Position numbers and translations under genes: made by a program | Notes under the pieces: generated by a model | Database searches by the model: none | What the model was told of the DNA's origin: nothing | Seen by the model: only the letters and a program-made list of their open reading frames with translations | NCBI RefSeq assembly: GCF_000152705.1 | Contig: NZ_CH672413.1 | Location: 1,959,978 to 2,023,977, forward strand | Source: Janibacter sp. HTCC2649 | GTDB taxonomy: Bacteria > Actinomycetota > Actinomycetes > Actinomycetales > Dermatophilaceae | Length of the DNA: 64,000 nucleotides | Reading direction: 5' to 3' | Part shown: piece by piece, positions 49,801 through 61,900 of the stretch | Numbering within the stretch: the first letter of the stretch is position 1 | Layout: every line of letters begins with the position of its first letter

Positions 49801-50655
49801 TCAGGTCAGGCGGCCGGCGAGGACCGCGTCAGCAATCGCCTCACCCTCCGCAGCGCCGGCGACGATCGCGTCGCAGCAGTGCGTGAGCCACAGACCGACG
49901 CCTGCGGCGTCACCGCGGGTGTATGCCGTGAGCCCGCCGAGGTATGCCGGCCCACCTCCCGTGCCGTGCCCGGCTTCGGGAACCGCGACGCCGGTGGGGT
50001 CGAGGCCGCCGGCCTGGATGACGGCGCGCTCGATGGCGCGGGCGACGACGCCGTTGCCGCGGGTGAAGGGTCGGGCGGTGACGATCTCGGCGTGGGCGAG
50101 GGCGGCAACGATCGGGATGGGCAGGGTCTTCGCGCTGGCGAGGAGCTCGACGACGCGCTGGAGGCGTTCGCGGGCCTCGGCCGCCGGAGGGGCGTCGCCG
50201 ATCTCGATGAACTCTCGGCTGTCCTCGCCATCCAGACGTGGGCGACCGAGCTCCGAGTCGGGGACCAAGCCGGCGGCGGCAGCGGTGTGGAGGCGGGCCA
50301 GGGCCTGCATCGGGGCGGTGAGGACGACGGAGCCGAGGCGTTCGGTCTCGGCGGTGGCGGCAACGACTCCGCGCATGACCTGCTCGACGGGGTCGGGTTC
50401 GTCGTGCCAGGTGACGGCGCCGCGCATGAGGTCGCGGACGATGTCGACGGACAGGCGGGCGCCGTCGAGCTCGCCACTGGCCCAGGCGCCGCGGACGCGG
50501 GACTCGGCGGCGGCCTCGGGGATGCGGCGGCGCAGGGCGTTGTGCCAACGAAGCTTGGTGCAGGCCTCGCGGGCGGCGTCGATCTTCTCGGGCATCCCGG
50601 GCAGCGTGGCGAGGGCGTTGACGGAGGCGGAGAGCTGAGTTGCGTTGGTGGACAC
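49801..50655 (-). CDS. Fic-fold protein with degenerate active site
   Basis: 284 aa. The region PIPIVAALAHAEIVTARPFT followed by RGNGVVARAIER aligns with the Fic core motif HPFxxGNGRxxR. The catalytic His is replaced by Arg (RPF) and the phosphate-binding Arg after GNG by Val. The helical surroundings (MRGAVTWHDEPDPVEQVMRG and HTAAAAGLVPDSELGRPRLD) fit Fic proteins of actinobacteria. AMPylation by the standard mechanism is therefore unlikely. It lies 12 bp from the thioesterase gene on the same strand. Confidence 0.75.
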   Translation of the reverse strand: MSTNATQLSASVNALATLPGMPEKIDAAREACTKLRWHNALRRRIPEAAAESRVRGAWASGELDGARLSVDIVRDLMRGAVTWHDEPDPVEQVMRGVVAATAETERLGSVVLTAPMQALARLHTAAAAGLVPDSELGRPRLDGEDSREFIEIGDAPPAAEARERLQRVVELLASAKTLPIPIVAALAHAEIVTARPFTRGNGVVARAIERAVIQAGGLDPTGVAVPEAGHGTGGGPAYLGGLTAYTRGDAAGVGLWLTHCCDAIVAGAAEGEAIADAVLAGRLT

Positions 50656-50667
50656 GGGAGTTGGGCC

Positions 50668-51504
50668 TCAGACGGTTTCGGACGCGGAGGGGACCGGGGC
50701 ACTGTGGGGAGCGGGCGGCATACGCACGCCTGCAAGTTGGCGCGACTGCGCCACGACGCGACCGCGCGAGTCCCAGATGATCGCGTCCTCCTCGAAGAGG
50801 CCACCGATGACGTTGTTGGTGGTGATGCGCATGCGCAGCCAGCCGGGTACGGGGCGCGAGCGGATGTGCCCGGAGAACGCGATCGTGGGCGCCCAACCCA
50901 TCGCGCCGAAGGTCATCGTGACCGGCGGCAGGGCGTCGAGGAAGAACGGGAGCGAGGCAACATCGGGTTCGCGGCCGTCCTTGAAACGGATCCACGCGCG
51001 CATCTCCCCGTCGCGAGCCGGCTGACCGATGGCCCACCCAGCCGTCGCGGGGTCGATGCGGATGTCGACGCGGTCGAGGATGGCGATCTTCTCGGCAAAA
51101 CCCATGCGCAGCGCAGGGGCGCACTGGTCAGGGTCGGGCAGCGCCGGCGGGACCTCTTCGCGGTGGATCGGCGCACTGTTGGCGTCGAGGTCGGCGAAGG
51201 TCGCGGTGTGCCGGACGCAGACCTTGCCTGCCTGGCTCATCGTCACCTCGGCGGTGGAGAAGGAGCGGCCGGTGCGCAGGATCGTCGTCTCGAGGTCCAC
51301 GGTGCCCGGCTGCGAGGTGGCAAGAAAGGTCGTGCTGAAGGCGACCAAGTCGGTGTGCGATCCGGCGGCTGCGAGCGCCTCCGTGGCGGCCTGGGTCACG
51401 AGGCTCATGACGATCCCGCCGTTGACGGCTTCGCCGATGACCCAGCCGTCGGTGAGCTCGGCCTGGCCGTGGGTGATCCGGACGATGTCGTCGAACTCGC
51501 TCAT
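50668..51504 (-). CDS. double-hotdog acyl-CoA thioesterase-like protein
   Basis: 278-aa member of the TesB/thioesterase-like superfamily with two hotdog domains. The first has WVIGEAVNGGIVMSLVTQAA, FSTTFLATSQPGTVDLETTI and TGRSFSTAEVTMSQAGKVCV. The second has SGHIRSRPVPGWLRMRITTN and EEDAIIWDSRGRVVAQSRQL, the usual closing strand with Gln/Asp near the active site. It probably hydrolyses acyl-CoA thioesters in the cytosol. It is transcribed with the Fic-like gene and divergent from the kinase gene across the third 48-bp repeat. Confidence 0.85.
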   Translation of the reverse strand: MSEFDDIVRITHGQAELTDGWVIGEAVNGGIVMSLVTQAATEALAAAGSHTDLVAFSTTFLATSQPGTVDLETTILRTGRSFSTAEVTMSQAGKVCVRHTATFADLDANSAPIHREEVPPALPDPDQCAPALRMGFAEKIAILDRVDIRIDPATAGWAIGQPARDGEMRAWIRFKDGREPDVASLPFFLDALPPVTMTFGAMGWAPTIAFSGHIRSRPVPGWLRMRITTNNVIGGLFEEDAIIWDSRGRVVAQSRQLAGVRMPPAPHSAPVPSASETV

Positions 51505-51542
51505 GGCGACGAGCGTATGCCGTGGGCTCGCACCCCCGGCCG

Positions 51543-51590
51543 CTGCGTCTGCCGATGTGGTGGATCTGGCAGCCGCATCCGCAGACGCAC
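51543..51590 (-). repeat. 48-bp palindromic repeat, copy 3
   Basis: TGCGTCTGC (51544-51552) and GCAGACGCA (51581-51589) pair perfectly. In inverted orientation the interior GCGGATGCGG and TGCCAGA match copy 1. It lies between divergent thioesterase and kinase genes, where it could influence both promoters. Confidence 0.7.
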
Positions 51591-51612
51591 GGTCGCGTCA
51601 CCCGCGGAGGCC

Positions 51613-51618
51613 TAGGCT
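51613..51618 (+). promoter_or_regulatory. -10 box of leaderless LytS-type kinase promoter
   Basis: CCTAGGCT; TAGGCT followed by 7 nt (TCGCGGC) and the ATG at 51626. Confidence 0.55.
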
Positions 51619-51625
51619 TCGCGGC

Positions 51626-52819
51626 ATGTCGCCCTCGTTTGACGTTCCCACTGCCGTGGTCGTCGCGGGGGCCATGCTGCTGCTGGGGCTGGGGATCTGG
51701 TTGGCCGGGCGTGGGCGGCGGCGGGGATTCCTGTCGACGGTCGACCGGGTGACCTACTCGACGCTGCACACCGCCTCCCTCGCGTCGCGCCACCTTGCCG
51801 ACGGCCTCACCCCGGAGTCGGCCGACCGAGCAGGCAAGCACCTGCTGGCAATCCTCGGGGCCCGGTCGGTCGCCATCTGCGACGCCTCGGGGCTCCTGGC
51901 GTGGACCGGCCCCGGCGAGCACCACTCCAACGACGCCCACTCGCACGCGGAGGCGACGCGCAACTCCGGCGCGCCCACCGTCATCGGCGCCGGTGAGATC
52001 ACCTGCAGCGACCCCGACTGCCCCATCCGTGCCGCCGTCACGGCTCCGCTCATCGCCGACGAACGCGTCGTCGGCACCCTGACGGCCTACGCCCCGACGA
52101 CCTCGGCCGGGTTGGCCCAGGCCACGGGCGAGCTGGCCCGCTGGGTCTCGGCCGAGCTCGACGTCGCCGAGCTGGGCCGCGCCCGCACCCGCGCCATGGA
52201 GGCGGAGCTGCGTGCTCTGAGGGCCCAGATCAGCCCGCACTTCATCTACAACTCCCTCGGCGCCATCGCGTCGTTCGTGCGGACCGACCCCGAGCGGGCG
52301 CGCGAGCTGATCCTCGAGTTCGCCGACTTCACCCGCTATGCCCTGCGCCAGGGTGGCCCGTTCACAACCCTCGCCGAGGAGCTGCGCAACGTCGAGCGCT
52401 ACCTCGTGCTGGAGCAGGCGCGCTTCGGTGAGCGGCTCCAGGTGAGCCTGCTCATTGCGCCCGAGGTACTGCCGGTGCGCGTGCCCTATCTGGCCGTACA
52501 ACCGTTGGTGGAGAACGCTGTTCGGCACGGACTCGCCACCAAGGAGGGCGTCGGACACGTGACGATCACGGCGGCCGACATCGGGGGCGAGGCGGAGATC
52601 TCGATCGAGGACGACGGCGTGGGGACCGACCCGGAGCAGGTCCAGCGCATCCTCGACGGCCAGTCGCGCGCCGACTCCGTGGGGCTCGGCAACGTCGACG
52701 CCCGACTGCGTCAGGTCTACGGCGACGAGTTCGGGCTCGTCGTCGAGACGGCCGTGGGCGCCGGGACCAAGGTGAGCTTCCGGATCCCGAAGTACGCACC
52801 CGGCGTTCACCAGGACTAG
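51626..52819 (+). CDS. LytS/YehU-family sensor histidine kinase (orphan in window)
   Basis: 397 aa. One N-terminal membrane helix (TAVVVAGAMLLLGLGIWLAG) is followed by a GAF-like sensory domain (about 45-185) containing ITCSDPDCPIRAAVTAPLIA, whose two cysteines could bind metal or sense redox state. The His_kinase core carries the phospho-acceptor in RAQISPHFIYNSLGAIASFV (about residue 208), and the HATPase has VQPLVENAVRHGLATKEGVG and ADSVGLGNVDARLRQVYGDE. Such kinases normally pair with a LytTR response regulator, but none follows here: a terminator and the opposing RTX gene come next. Confidence 0.9.
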   Translation: MSPSFDVPTAVVVAGAMLLLGLGIWLAGRGRRRGFLSTVDRVTYSTLHTASLASRHLADGLTPESADRAGKHLLAILGARSVAICDASGLLAWTGPGEHHSNDAHSHAEATRNSGAPTVIGAGEITCSDPDCPIRAAVTAPLIADERVVGTLTAYAPTTSAGLAQATGELARWVSAELDVAELGRARTRAMEAELRALRAQISPHFIYNSLGAIASFVRTDPERARELILEFADFTRYALRQGGPFTTLAEELRNVERYLVLEQARFGERLQVSLLIAPEVLPVRVPYLAVQPLVENAVRHGLATKEGVGHVTITAADIGGEAEISIEDDGVGTDPEQVQRILDGQSRADSVGLGNVDARLRQVYGDEFGLVVETAVGAGTKVSFRIPKYAPGVHQD

Positions 52820-52870
52820 ATCGGCGTATGCCGCCCCGCCTTGCCTGACCGGACTGGCCGGCCTGACCGG

Positions 52871-52906
52871 CCCTGACCTGCCCCACCCCTGCTGGGCAGG
52901 TCAGGG
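52871..52906. terminator. 13-bp stem bidirectional terminator
   Basis: CCCTGACCTGCCC (52871-52883) and GGGCAGGTCAGGG (52894-52906) pair perfectly around CACCCCTGCT. It separates the convergent kinase and RTX genes. Additional CTGACCGG/CCGGCC segments lie at 52842-52870. Confidence 0.75.
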
Positions 52907-52910
52907 CAGG

Positions 52911-55900
52911 TCAGTAACCCGCGCAGGCGTTCGCGTCGTCGAAGTGACCTGGTGTCGTCGGATAGGCGCTACCGGTCCCGTGGTCCTTGCCGTCGGGGTT
53001 GTAGACGAGAGCCAGCTCGTCGTAGGCCGAGGTCCCGGGCGTCAGCACGTCCGCCGAGGCGCCGCCTCCGCCAGGTCGACCGGCACCGTTGCCCGTGGCC
53101 CAGGCCTTGAGGAAGTCCTCCACCGCCGGGGCCGGGACCCTGACGTCGGTGAAGCCGCCATAGGCCGCGTTGCAGTGGCTCCACAGGTTGTAGACGCCGG
53201 ACCAGTCGATGAGCCGGTCGCCGTTGTGCGGGCCGTTGTTGGACAGGTCGCCCTGCATCACGTCACGGTCCCAGCCGCCGTAGACCCAGTCGACACCCTG
53301 GTGGTGCTGGTTGTTGGCCAGGGTCGAGGTGGTCGTCACGACGTCATCGGCGCGGTCCGTCATCTCGAACCAGGAGCACGGGTCGGTCGTGCCATCCTTC
53401 TTGGTCGTGACCGGGTCCGTGCTCGTGCTGCAGGTCCGGCCGGTGAGCGCCGCTCCCGTGCCATAGGCACCACGGGGCCGCCAGTCGATGACGTCCTCGT
53501 CCTTGCCGCCCGCAATGTGGTCGATGAACTCACCATTCGTGCCCGCGTCGGCCAGGCATAGCGCGTCCGTGTAGGTGCAGACCTTGCCGGCCCCACCCCA
53601 CATCACGTCCTTGCCGCGGTCGCCGAACAGCGAGTCGCCGCCCGAGTCACCGTTGGCGAGGTCGTCTCCCGCTCCCGCGTGGATGGAGTCGTGGCCTGCG
53701 CCACCGCGGATGCGGTCGGCGCCACCGAAGGTGATCCCGTTCAACGGCATCGGGGTGCTGGTCGCACCGCCGACGAAGTCGGTGCCGTTGACGTCGTGCA
53801 GCAGGTCGGCCTCCCGGCTCACCGAACCGTCGCGACGCGTCGTGAAGCTGACGGCCGGAGGCATGGTGAGTGTCGTTGTCGTGGAACGCGATCCGGTCTC
53901 GAACCGATTCTGTATGCCGCCTCGGTCGCCGAGGATTGCGTCCTCACCGTCCTCGCCGAACAGGGTGTCCGCACCGAGCTCGCCGTAGATGTCGTCGTCG
54001 TCCGCGCCACCCAGGATGTTGTCGCCACCGTCCTGGCCGTAGAGCACGTCCTGGCCGTCGTCGCCGAACACCGTGTCCGAGCCAAAGGCTCCGGCCACCT
54101 CACAGGTCGACGTGGTCGTCGAGCCGGTGGTGGGGCAGAAGCGCGTCGACGACGCACCTCCACCGGCGACCCTGACCTTGGCCTGGCCGAGACGTGAGGT
54201 GCCGTAGCGCGGCGTGTAGACGCGGTCCGTCGTCCCGCCGTCGACCACTCGCTGGATGGAGCCGTTGTCGCCGACCACGAAGTCGTCGTTGCCGTCTCCG
54301 TGGATGACGTCGTTGCCGTCGCGGTAGCCCTGGCGGCCCCAGCCGCCGGTGAGGTCGTCCTGACCCGCGGTGACTGGTGCAGCGTCGACTGCCGGCGTGG
54401 ACCAGGCGGCACCCGCGGGGGCTGCCACGATCTCCGTGGCCGCGAGCGCGACGTCCCCGTGGATGGTGTCGGCTCCTCCGTCAGCCTCGACGTAGTCGTC
54501 GTCACCGCCACCGCTGATCCGGTCGTCGCCATCCTGGCCGAAGATCACGTCGACGCCGTCCTGACCCGACAGTGCGTCACCGGCGGAGTGCGTGGCGTTC
54601 GCGGCCGCAGGGGCCGGGCCGACGAGGTCGTGGAACGTCACACCTCGCGACGGGACGAGCGCCGTCTGGGTCGCGTTCGCCCGGAGCGTGCGCCAGTCGC
54701 GCTCAGTCGTGGGCCGGTTGAGCAGACTGTTGTCGCCCATGATGAGGTCCGAACCCGGGCCTCCGTAGACGTTGTCTGCGCCGTCCGGCTGACCGACCTG
54801 GCCGGTGCTGGTCGTGGCGCTGCCAGCGGAGGACCCGCCCACGACGTCGTCGTCCTCGGTGCCGCCGAGCACCAGGTCGGCACCCTGTCCGCCCTCTGCA
54901 TAGTCGGCTCCAGCCCCGGCGTCGGCACGGTCTGCGCCGCCCTGGCCCAGGAGCACGTCGTTGTCGGCGTCGCCCGTGATCGTGTCCGCACCGGAGGTGC
55001 CGGCAACCGGGGAGTCACCGAGGTCGTAGGGCAGGACCGTCCGCTGCGTGGTGACCCGGTTGAAGGTCAGGAGCGTGGCTGGTGAGACGGGCGGTGTCCC
55101 GGCGGGACGGGTGAGCGACCCGTTGTCTCCGAGCACCACGTCCTGACCGGCATCACCGGCCAAGGTGTCGCCGCCGTCCGGCTGACCAATCACCAGCGGC
55201 GACACCTCGGAACCCGGGGTGTAGGAGCCGCCCACGACGTCGTCGTCCTGGGCACCTCCTGAGATGGAGTCTGCGTCGGGACCGCCCTCGCCGTAGTCGG
55301 CTCCGTCACCGAGGGTGACGGTGTCGTTCCCGCGCTGGGCGAAGACGACGTCGGCGTCATTGCCGGCATCGATGACGTCGTTGCCCGAGACTCCGGTCGG
55401 AGAGCCAGCTCCCTCGTCGGCCAGGTCGACTCCGCGTGTGGTGGTGAGACCCCGACCGCTCATCACGGGGTGGGCCGGTCCGCCGCGCGTCACCTTGGCG
55501 TTGTCACCGGTGATGACGTCCTGGCCGTCACCGCCCGTGAGGGTGTCGCCCGCATCCGCCTGACCGGCCTCGCCCGAGGCCGTGGTGAAGGATCCGCCGA
55601 CGACGTCGTCGTCCTGGGCGCCACCCGTGACGGAGTCCGTGTCGGGGCCACCCTCGCCGTAGTCGGCTCCGTCACCGAGGGTGACGGTGTCGTTCCCGCG
55701 CTGGGCGAAGACGACGTCGACGCCGCTGCCGGCATCGATGAGGTCGTTGCCGGACACGCCGGTCGGCGAGCCGGAGCCCTCGTCGGCGAGGTCGACCCCG
55801 CGCGGTGTGGTGAGCCCACGGCCGGCCATGACGGCGTGCGCAGTGCCGCCTCGGGTCACCGTGGCGTTGTCACCGGTGATGACGTCTTGGCCGTCGCCGC

Positions 55901-58900
55901 CGGTGAGAGTGTCACCGGAGTCGGGCCGCCCCTGCTCAGTGCCGGAGGCCAGCTGCGAGGAGCCACCGATGATGTCATCGTCGCCAGCCTCGCCCCAGAT
56001 GCCGTCGGAGCCGGGGTTGCCCTCGGCGACGTCGTTGCCCAGGCCGCCGTAGACCGTGTCGTCGGCGAGGCCGCCGTAGGCGCGGTCGTCGTCGTCGCCA
56101 GCGACGAGGTAATCGGCGCCCCCGAGGGTGGCGTCGGTCGAGCCGAGGTCGGTCGGGTAGGGCTGGTCGGAGAGGACGTCGCTGGGCGCGTTGTCGCCCA
56201 CGAGGACGTCGGCGCCACCGGCGCCCAGAAGGACGTCACCGCCGTCTGCCGCCCCAGCCACGGACGTGCCGCCAAGCAGCACGTCGGCCTCGGAACCTCC
56301 GTCGACCCAGTCGGAGCCGGCGTTGCCCTGGAGCCGGTCGGCCCCCGTGCTGCCGTAGAGGGAGTCGGCGCCGTCGTTGCCATAGACCTGGTCGGGTCCG
56401 TCCTCGCCGTAGGCCTGGTCGTCGCCGCTGCCACCGAAGACGAGGTCGGCGGCGTCGCCGGCGTAGAGGTGATCGGCACCCGAGTTGCCACAGAGACGGT
56501 CACTTGCGCCTGCGGCATACGCCCAGTCGTTTCCGCCTCCGGCGTTGACGACGTCAACGCCGTTGCCACCGAGGATGAGGTCGGCCGCGTCCGCGGAGAC
56601 GGTCGTCTCGGCCGGCTGGGCGCTCACCGGGTTCGACTGCACGTCGCAGGCGTCGACGGTGGTGTCACCGAAGATCGTCGACGGGCCGTCGGAGCCATAG
56701 ATGCGGTCGCTGCCGGTGCCGCCCACGAGCAGCTTGGTGCTGCCGCCCGCGTCGGGCAGGACGGCCACGTCGCGGGCCGACCCGAGCACGTCGGTGATGG
56801 CGCCGGGAGCACTGACCGTGGCTGGCGCTGCCACGACATAGTCGTCACCCGGACCGCCGTAGATCTTGTCCGAACCCAGTCCACCGGTGAGGACGTCGGC
56901 CGCACCTCCGCCGAAGACGGTCGCCGTCTGCGTCGCGGTCGACGCCGTGGTGACGAAGTCGAAGCCGTTGGAGCCGTAGACGGTGTCCGACCCGGTGCCG
57001 GTGCTGACCGTGTTGGTGTCCGTGTCGGCGTCGCCGGAACCCGCGTCGCTCTCGCCGATGGCGGCGAAGGTGCCCGTGTAGACGGTGTCGGTGGCCGAGC
57101 CGCTCTTGAGGACGTCACTGCCGGCGCCGCCGACGATCACCGAGCCCTGCGCGCGGTAGAGCGCCTCCTTCTCGGCCGAACCGCCGGTCGTCCCAGCCTT
57201 GATGCCCTTCGAGTCGGCGAGCACGCTGTCGTTCGCGGTGCCGATGGTGTCGGCGCCGCCGTTGCCGGACAGGCGGACCTGGCCGAGACCGGCCGCGATC
57301 TGGTCGATGCCCGAGCCCGTCGGGTTCGCGCTGTAGAAGTCGGCGTCGGCAGCGTCGGTGAGGGTCGAGTCGACCTTCACGGCGTTGGTCAGCGTGACCG
57401 AGCCGGCCTTGTCGGGCGACAGCGCGACGCTGGGTGAGGAGTCGGCGTGCGCGAGCGAGGCGTCACCGGCCACGACGTCGTTGCCGTTGCCGACGGTGAT
57501 CGCGTCCGGACCCTGGCCGCCGGCGACGTGCGCCACCGCCGAGCCGGGCGCGGTCGCGAGGTCGGTGCGGTCGAGGGTCGTGATCGTGTCGGCGCCCTTG
57601 CCGCCGTCGACCCACGAAGTGCCGACACCGGTGCGGATGACGTCGTCACCGTCGCTGCCGAAGACGACTGCGGTCTTCGTGAACGGTTCGGCCTTGAGAC
57701 CCTCGACCGGCGGCTGACCACCGGTGAAGCTCACGGTGAGCGGCGTGGAGGTGTCGCGGGCGTCGACGACGACGGTCGAGATCGCCGTGTCACCGGTGTC
57801 GGGGAAGGTCTCGGTGATCCCGAGCCCGCGGACCTCGACGACGGCCGGCTGCTGGACACCTTCCTCGTCCTTGTAGGTCGGCACCTGCCGGATGACCCAC
57901 GTCTCGGCCTTGTCGGTCGCACCCCACGGAGCACCACGCTGGGCATCGGTGCCGAACTTGCCGGCGAAGACGTAGAGCGTGGACCCGGTGCGGCCGGCGA
58001 GCCTCGGCGGGGCCGGTTCGCAGTCCGGCTTGAGGCTGAAGTCGAGCAGCTTGATGTTGATGAGGGTGAAGTCGAAGCTCACCGAGAACGGGCTGAACCC
58101 GAGGGTGACGAAGACCTTGATGTAGAGAGAGAGCTCTCCTGAGACGTTGAACAGACAGATCGGGTTGATCGCCACGGCCTTGCCGAACTCGAAGAGCCGG
58201 AACTTGCCGTCGTTGTTCGGGTCGTTCCAGTAGAAGCCGACGGTGAGCCGGACACCGCCGACCACCCCGACCTCGATGATCGCGAGGGACACCGATGCGC
58301 CGGCCTCGAGGTAGCCGGTGAACTGGACGACCGGGATCGGCTTTCCGGTCTGGTCGACCGTCTTGAAGTAGAGGCTGTCGAGGATCTCGGCGGCACCCTT
58401 GCCCTCGATCGCCCGGCGGATGCCGTAGGTGTCGAACCCGGCGGCGATCCGCATCGAGACGGAGGCGCCTCCGCCGATGACCATCATGACCGGCGGCGGT
58501 GCGTAGATCGGGCCGAAGGACTTCTGGAACTGGAAGCCGAGGGTGAGCGGCCCGCTGTCGAACTCCACGAGCGGGATGTCACCGCCGGAGATGAGGTCGA
58601 AGAGTCGGGTCGGGTCGTCCAGGACCGGGAAGGACAGGCCGGCGAGGGCCCGCTTCGCGGTGTTCGACATCCGGCCCGAGGCGTCCTTGGCCGCGACCTG
58701 CTGGGCGGGCGTCTTGCCCGTCGAGTCGACCGGCGCCGGGTCCTTGGTGGCAATCATTTGCGAGGCGTTGCCGGCCGAGGCGCGGGTCGTCGTCACCGCC
58801 GTCTTCGACAGGGTGAAGCTGCCGATGTTCACGCCGCAGCCGCCCGCGGTGGCGTCAGGGCAGTTGACGTTCTTGAGGAAGTCCTTCGTCGTCTTGATGG

Positions 58901-61900
58901 CGTCGAGGAAGGGCTTGATCTTCGGCCCGCCGGCAATGGTGCTGAAGGTCTCGGCGAGGGTCGCGATCGTGATCGGCTGACCACCGGCGGCCGTCGAGAG
59001 GTCGGAGATGACCGGCATGGGCGTGAAGATCGTGTCGAGCACCGGCTGGAGCGGCTTCGTCGCGTCGACGACCTGCTGGAGGTAGGGCTTGAGCGCCTTG
59101 CCGAAGAACTTCCCGGCATCCAGGGTCACGTTGTTGAACTGGACGAGGAGGCCGGCCGGGTTCTTGGGGTCGTTGCTCGTGGACGCGCTCCAGGCCCACT
59201 TGAGGACGAAGTCGGTCGAGATGCCCGGCAGGGCGGCGTCGGCCGTGCCCTCGAGGTGCCAGGCGATGTCGACGATCGCGTCGAGGTTGACGGTGATCGC
59301 GTCGGCGATGCGGGTGCGGGCGATGTCAGCGAGCTTGAGCTTGCCGTCCTTGCCCTTGATGTCGATCCCGAAGGAGCCGACGAACTCGGACCGTGTGTGC
59401 TTCTTCGACACGTCGACCTTGATGATCGACAGCTGCGCGGTGAGCGCGGTCGTGTTGATCGGCGCGTCGAGCCTGAGGGCGGCACCGACGGCCAGCTCGT
59501 TCTGCGTCGAGGTGTCGACGTAGAAGCCTTCGGTCCGGCTCATGACCACCTTGAGCGACAGGCGCCAGCCGACGTCGCCGACGATCTTTCCGGAGTCACC
59601 GGTCTGCAGCGACAGCCCGGGGATCCCGAGGTCGACGGGCAGCTCGGCGCCGATGCAGTCGTTCTTGCCGTCGGCGGCGTCGACACAGCCCTTGTCGCCG
59701 GACACGACGCCCTGGCCCATCGTCAGGCCGAGGCTCACGCCGTCGACCTTCTGGACGGGAGTGTCGTCGGGGCAGGTCGTGGCGGGGAGGAGCGGGTTCG
59801 TCGTCGCGGCCGCGTAGGCCTGCGTCGGGGGCGTCCCGAGGTGGTCGTCATAGGTGGCGAGGGCACCGACGGTGCCGACGAGCCGGTATGCCGTGGCCGG
59901 AGGATCGGTCGTACCGGTCTGGGTCGCCCGGATGATCTGGTATCCGTTGGCGCCGACCGCCTTGGTCCACGTGACGGTGTTGAACTTGCCGCTCGCGCCG
60001 GCGGTGAGGGTGGCGGCATTCTTCACCACGACGGTGGCGGCCGACGGGACGGAACGCTTGAGCGGGTCAGTGCCCTGGGCGTAGGTCGAGACGACCTTGT
60101 AGACGTACTGCGTCGTGTCGGCGGCGACGGCGTTGTTGGGTGTGGCCGCGGGTGCCGTCGGGGGCAGAAGGGTGAGCTTGCAGGTGAAGTTGACCTCGAT
60201 CCCGGACGAGCCGCCGACGACGACCCCGAGCGCCTTGGAGAGCTCGTCGGTGAGGAGCTTCTTGGCCGGGCCGACCTGGCTGACGTCGCCGTTGTCCTCG
60301 ATGAAGGTCGCGAGATCACCGCGGACCTTGCCCATGAAGTCGGCCCCGGCCTGGAGGTCCTTGCCGACAACGGGCATCTCTCCGCCGTTGGACGCCGTCC
60401 GCAGAGCGGTCTCGGAGTAGAACATGTACTGCTGGACCCCCTCGAGCAGGGAGCCGAACTTGAAGGCGCCGTTCTCGAGGATGCTCTTGATCTCCTGCGG
60501 GTAGGTGATCTCGGTGGACGCGCCGGTGAAGAGGTCCGTGAGGCTGTCCTCCTGGGCGCCGAGGGTCGTCGTCACCTTGAGGTTGCCCGTGACCTTCGTG
60601 CCGTTGGCCCACAACGGGAACGCTGCGCAGACAACCTGGTCGTCCTCGTCGCAGGCGTCGCCACCGCCGACGGCGAGCTCGAAGCCGTCGGTGAAGAAGT
60701 CCGAGATCGACGGGTCGTCCTTGGTCGTCGCGCCGGACGCCTTGACGGCGAAGCCGGCGTGCACCGAGCCCCGGTCGCCGTCGCTGTCGCGGCCGAGCTC
60801 GAGGCTGATCGGGCCGAGGTTGGCGCCGAAGAACGCGTTGTCCGCGGTGACCTTCGCCGCGAAGCTGACCTCGGACCAGTCCTTGTCGACCTTGGTGTTC
60901 TCGATCGGGCTCGTCATGGCGGCCGCGGTGAGCGGCAGGTAGAGGCGCAGCTTGACGGTGCCGCTCGCCGCGACGCTCAGCTCACCACCACTCGACAGAC
61001 CGACGACGTCGAGGTCGTCCCCGAGGGTGAGGCTCACCGGCTGCGTCACCTCGTAGGCGCGCGCCCACGAGAGGTCGAGCCGCAACTGCTTTTCGCCGGC
61101 ACCGTTCTTGGCGAGCCCGAAGTCGATCGTCGAGCCGTTGCCGAGGGAGGCCTCGGCCATCGCCAGGGTCTCCTGGAGGGTGGCCGGTGTCATGGCGCTC
61201 AGGACGTGAACTGCGCCGAGGAGCTCGTTCTCGACGAGGTAGGGGGTGTTGTCGACCGGCGGGCTCGGGAGCTGCGGAGCGAGGTCGAGGGTCGTGCCGT
61301 CGGCACCGACGATCGTCGCGAGGGTCGAGCCGACGACGATCTGGCGGCCGAGGAACGCCTTCGTGAAGGAGGCGCCGGGGTCGGTGAGGACGGTGACCGC
61401 AGGGCCGCCGTCGACACCGGCACGGTCGGCATACTTCGCGGTTCCGCTGGCGCCCGCGCCGATCAGCTGGCTCACCGAGGACCCGACGAACGGGATGGGG
61501 GTGTCGAGTCCGCCCCCGGTCATCGTCGTGAGGTCGGCGCCGGCGCCCTCGAGGGCCGCTCGCACTCCGCCGAAGAGCGACGTCGGCTCGAGCTCCTTGT
61601 CCAGAGCATCCTTGATGTTGAGGGCCTTGAGGAGGTCCGCGCGGTCCGCGTCCTCGGCCGCGACCGTGACGTCGCCGGTGTCGATGCCGTCGGCCAGGGC
61701 GGCGACCGTGGCGGTGAGGGTGACGCCCGTCGAGTCGGGGTTCTCCTCGTCCTCACCGAAGGCGGTCGGGGCGTCCGGGACGGAGATGTCGAGGGTCGCC
61801 TTGACGGTGCCGCCAAGGGTCCGCTTGAAGACGTCGTCGGTGGAGGCCCCGGTGCGCACCGTCTGCTGCCGAACCTGCTCGACGAACGCGGGGACGGGGA

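Noticed and set aside
53600-57700. Regular short repeats resembling a CRISPR array
   Set aside because: The periodicity is codon-level and reflects RTX nonapeptides; there are no constant-length spacers.
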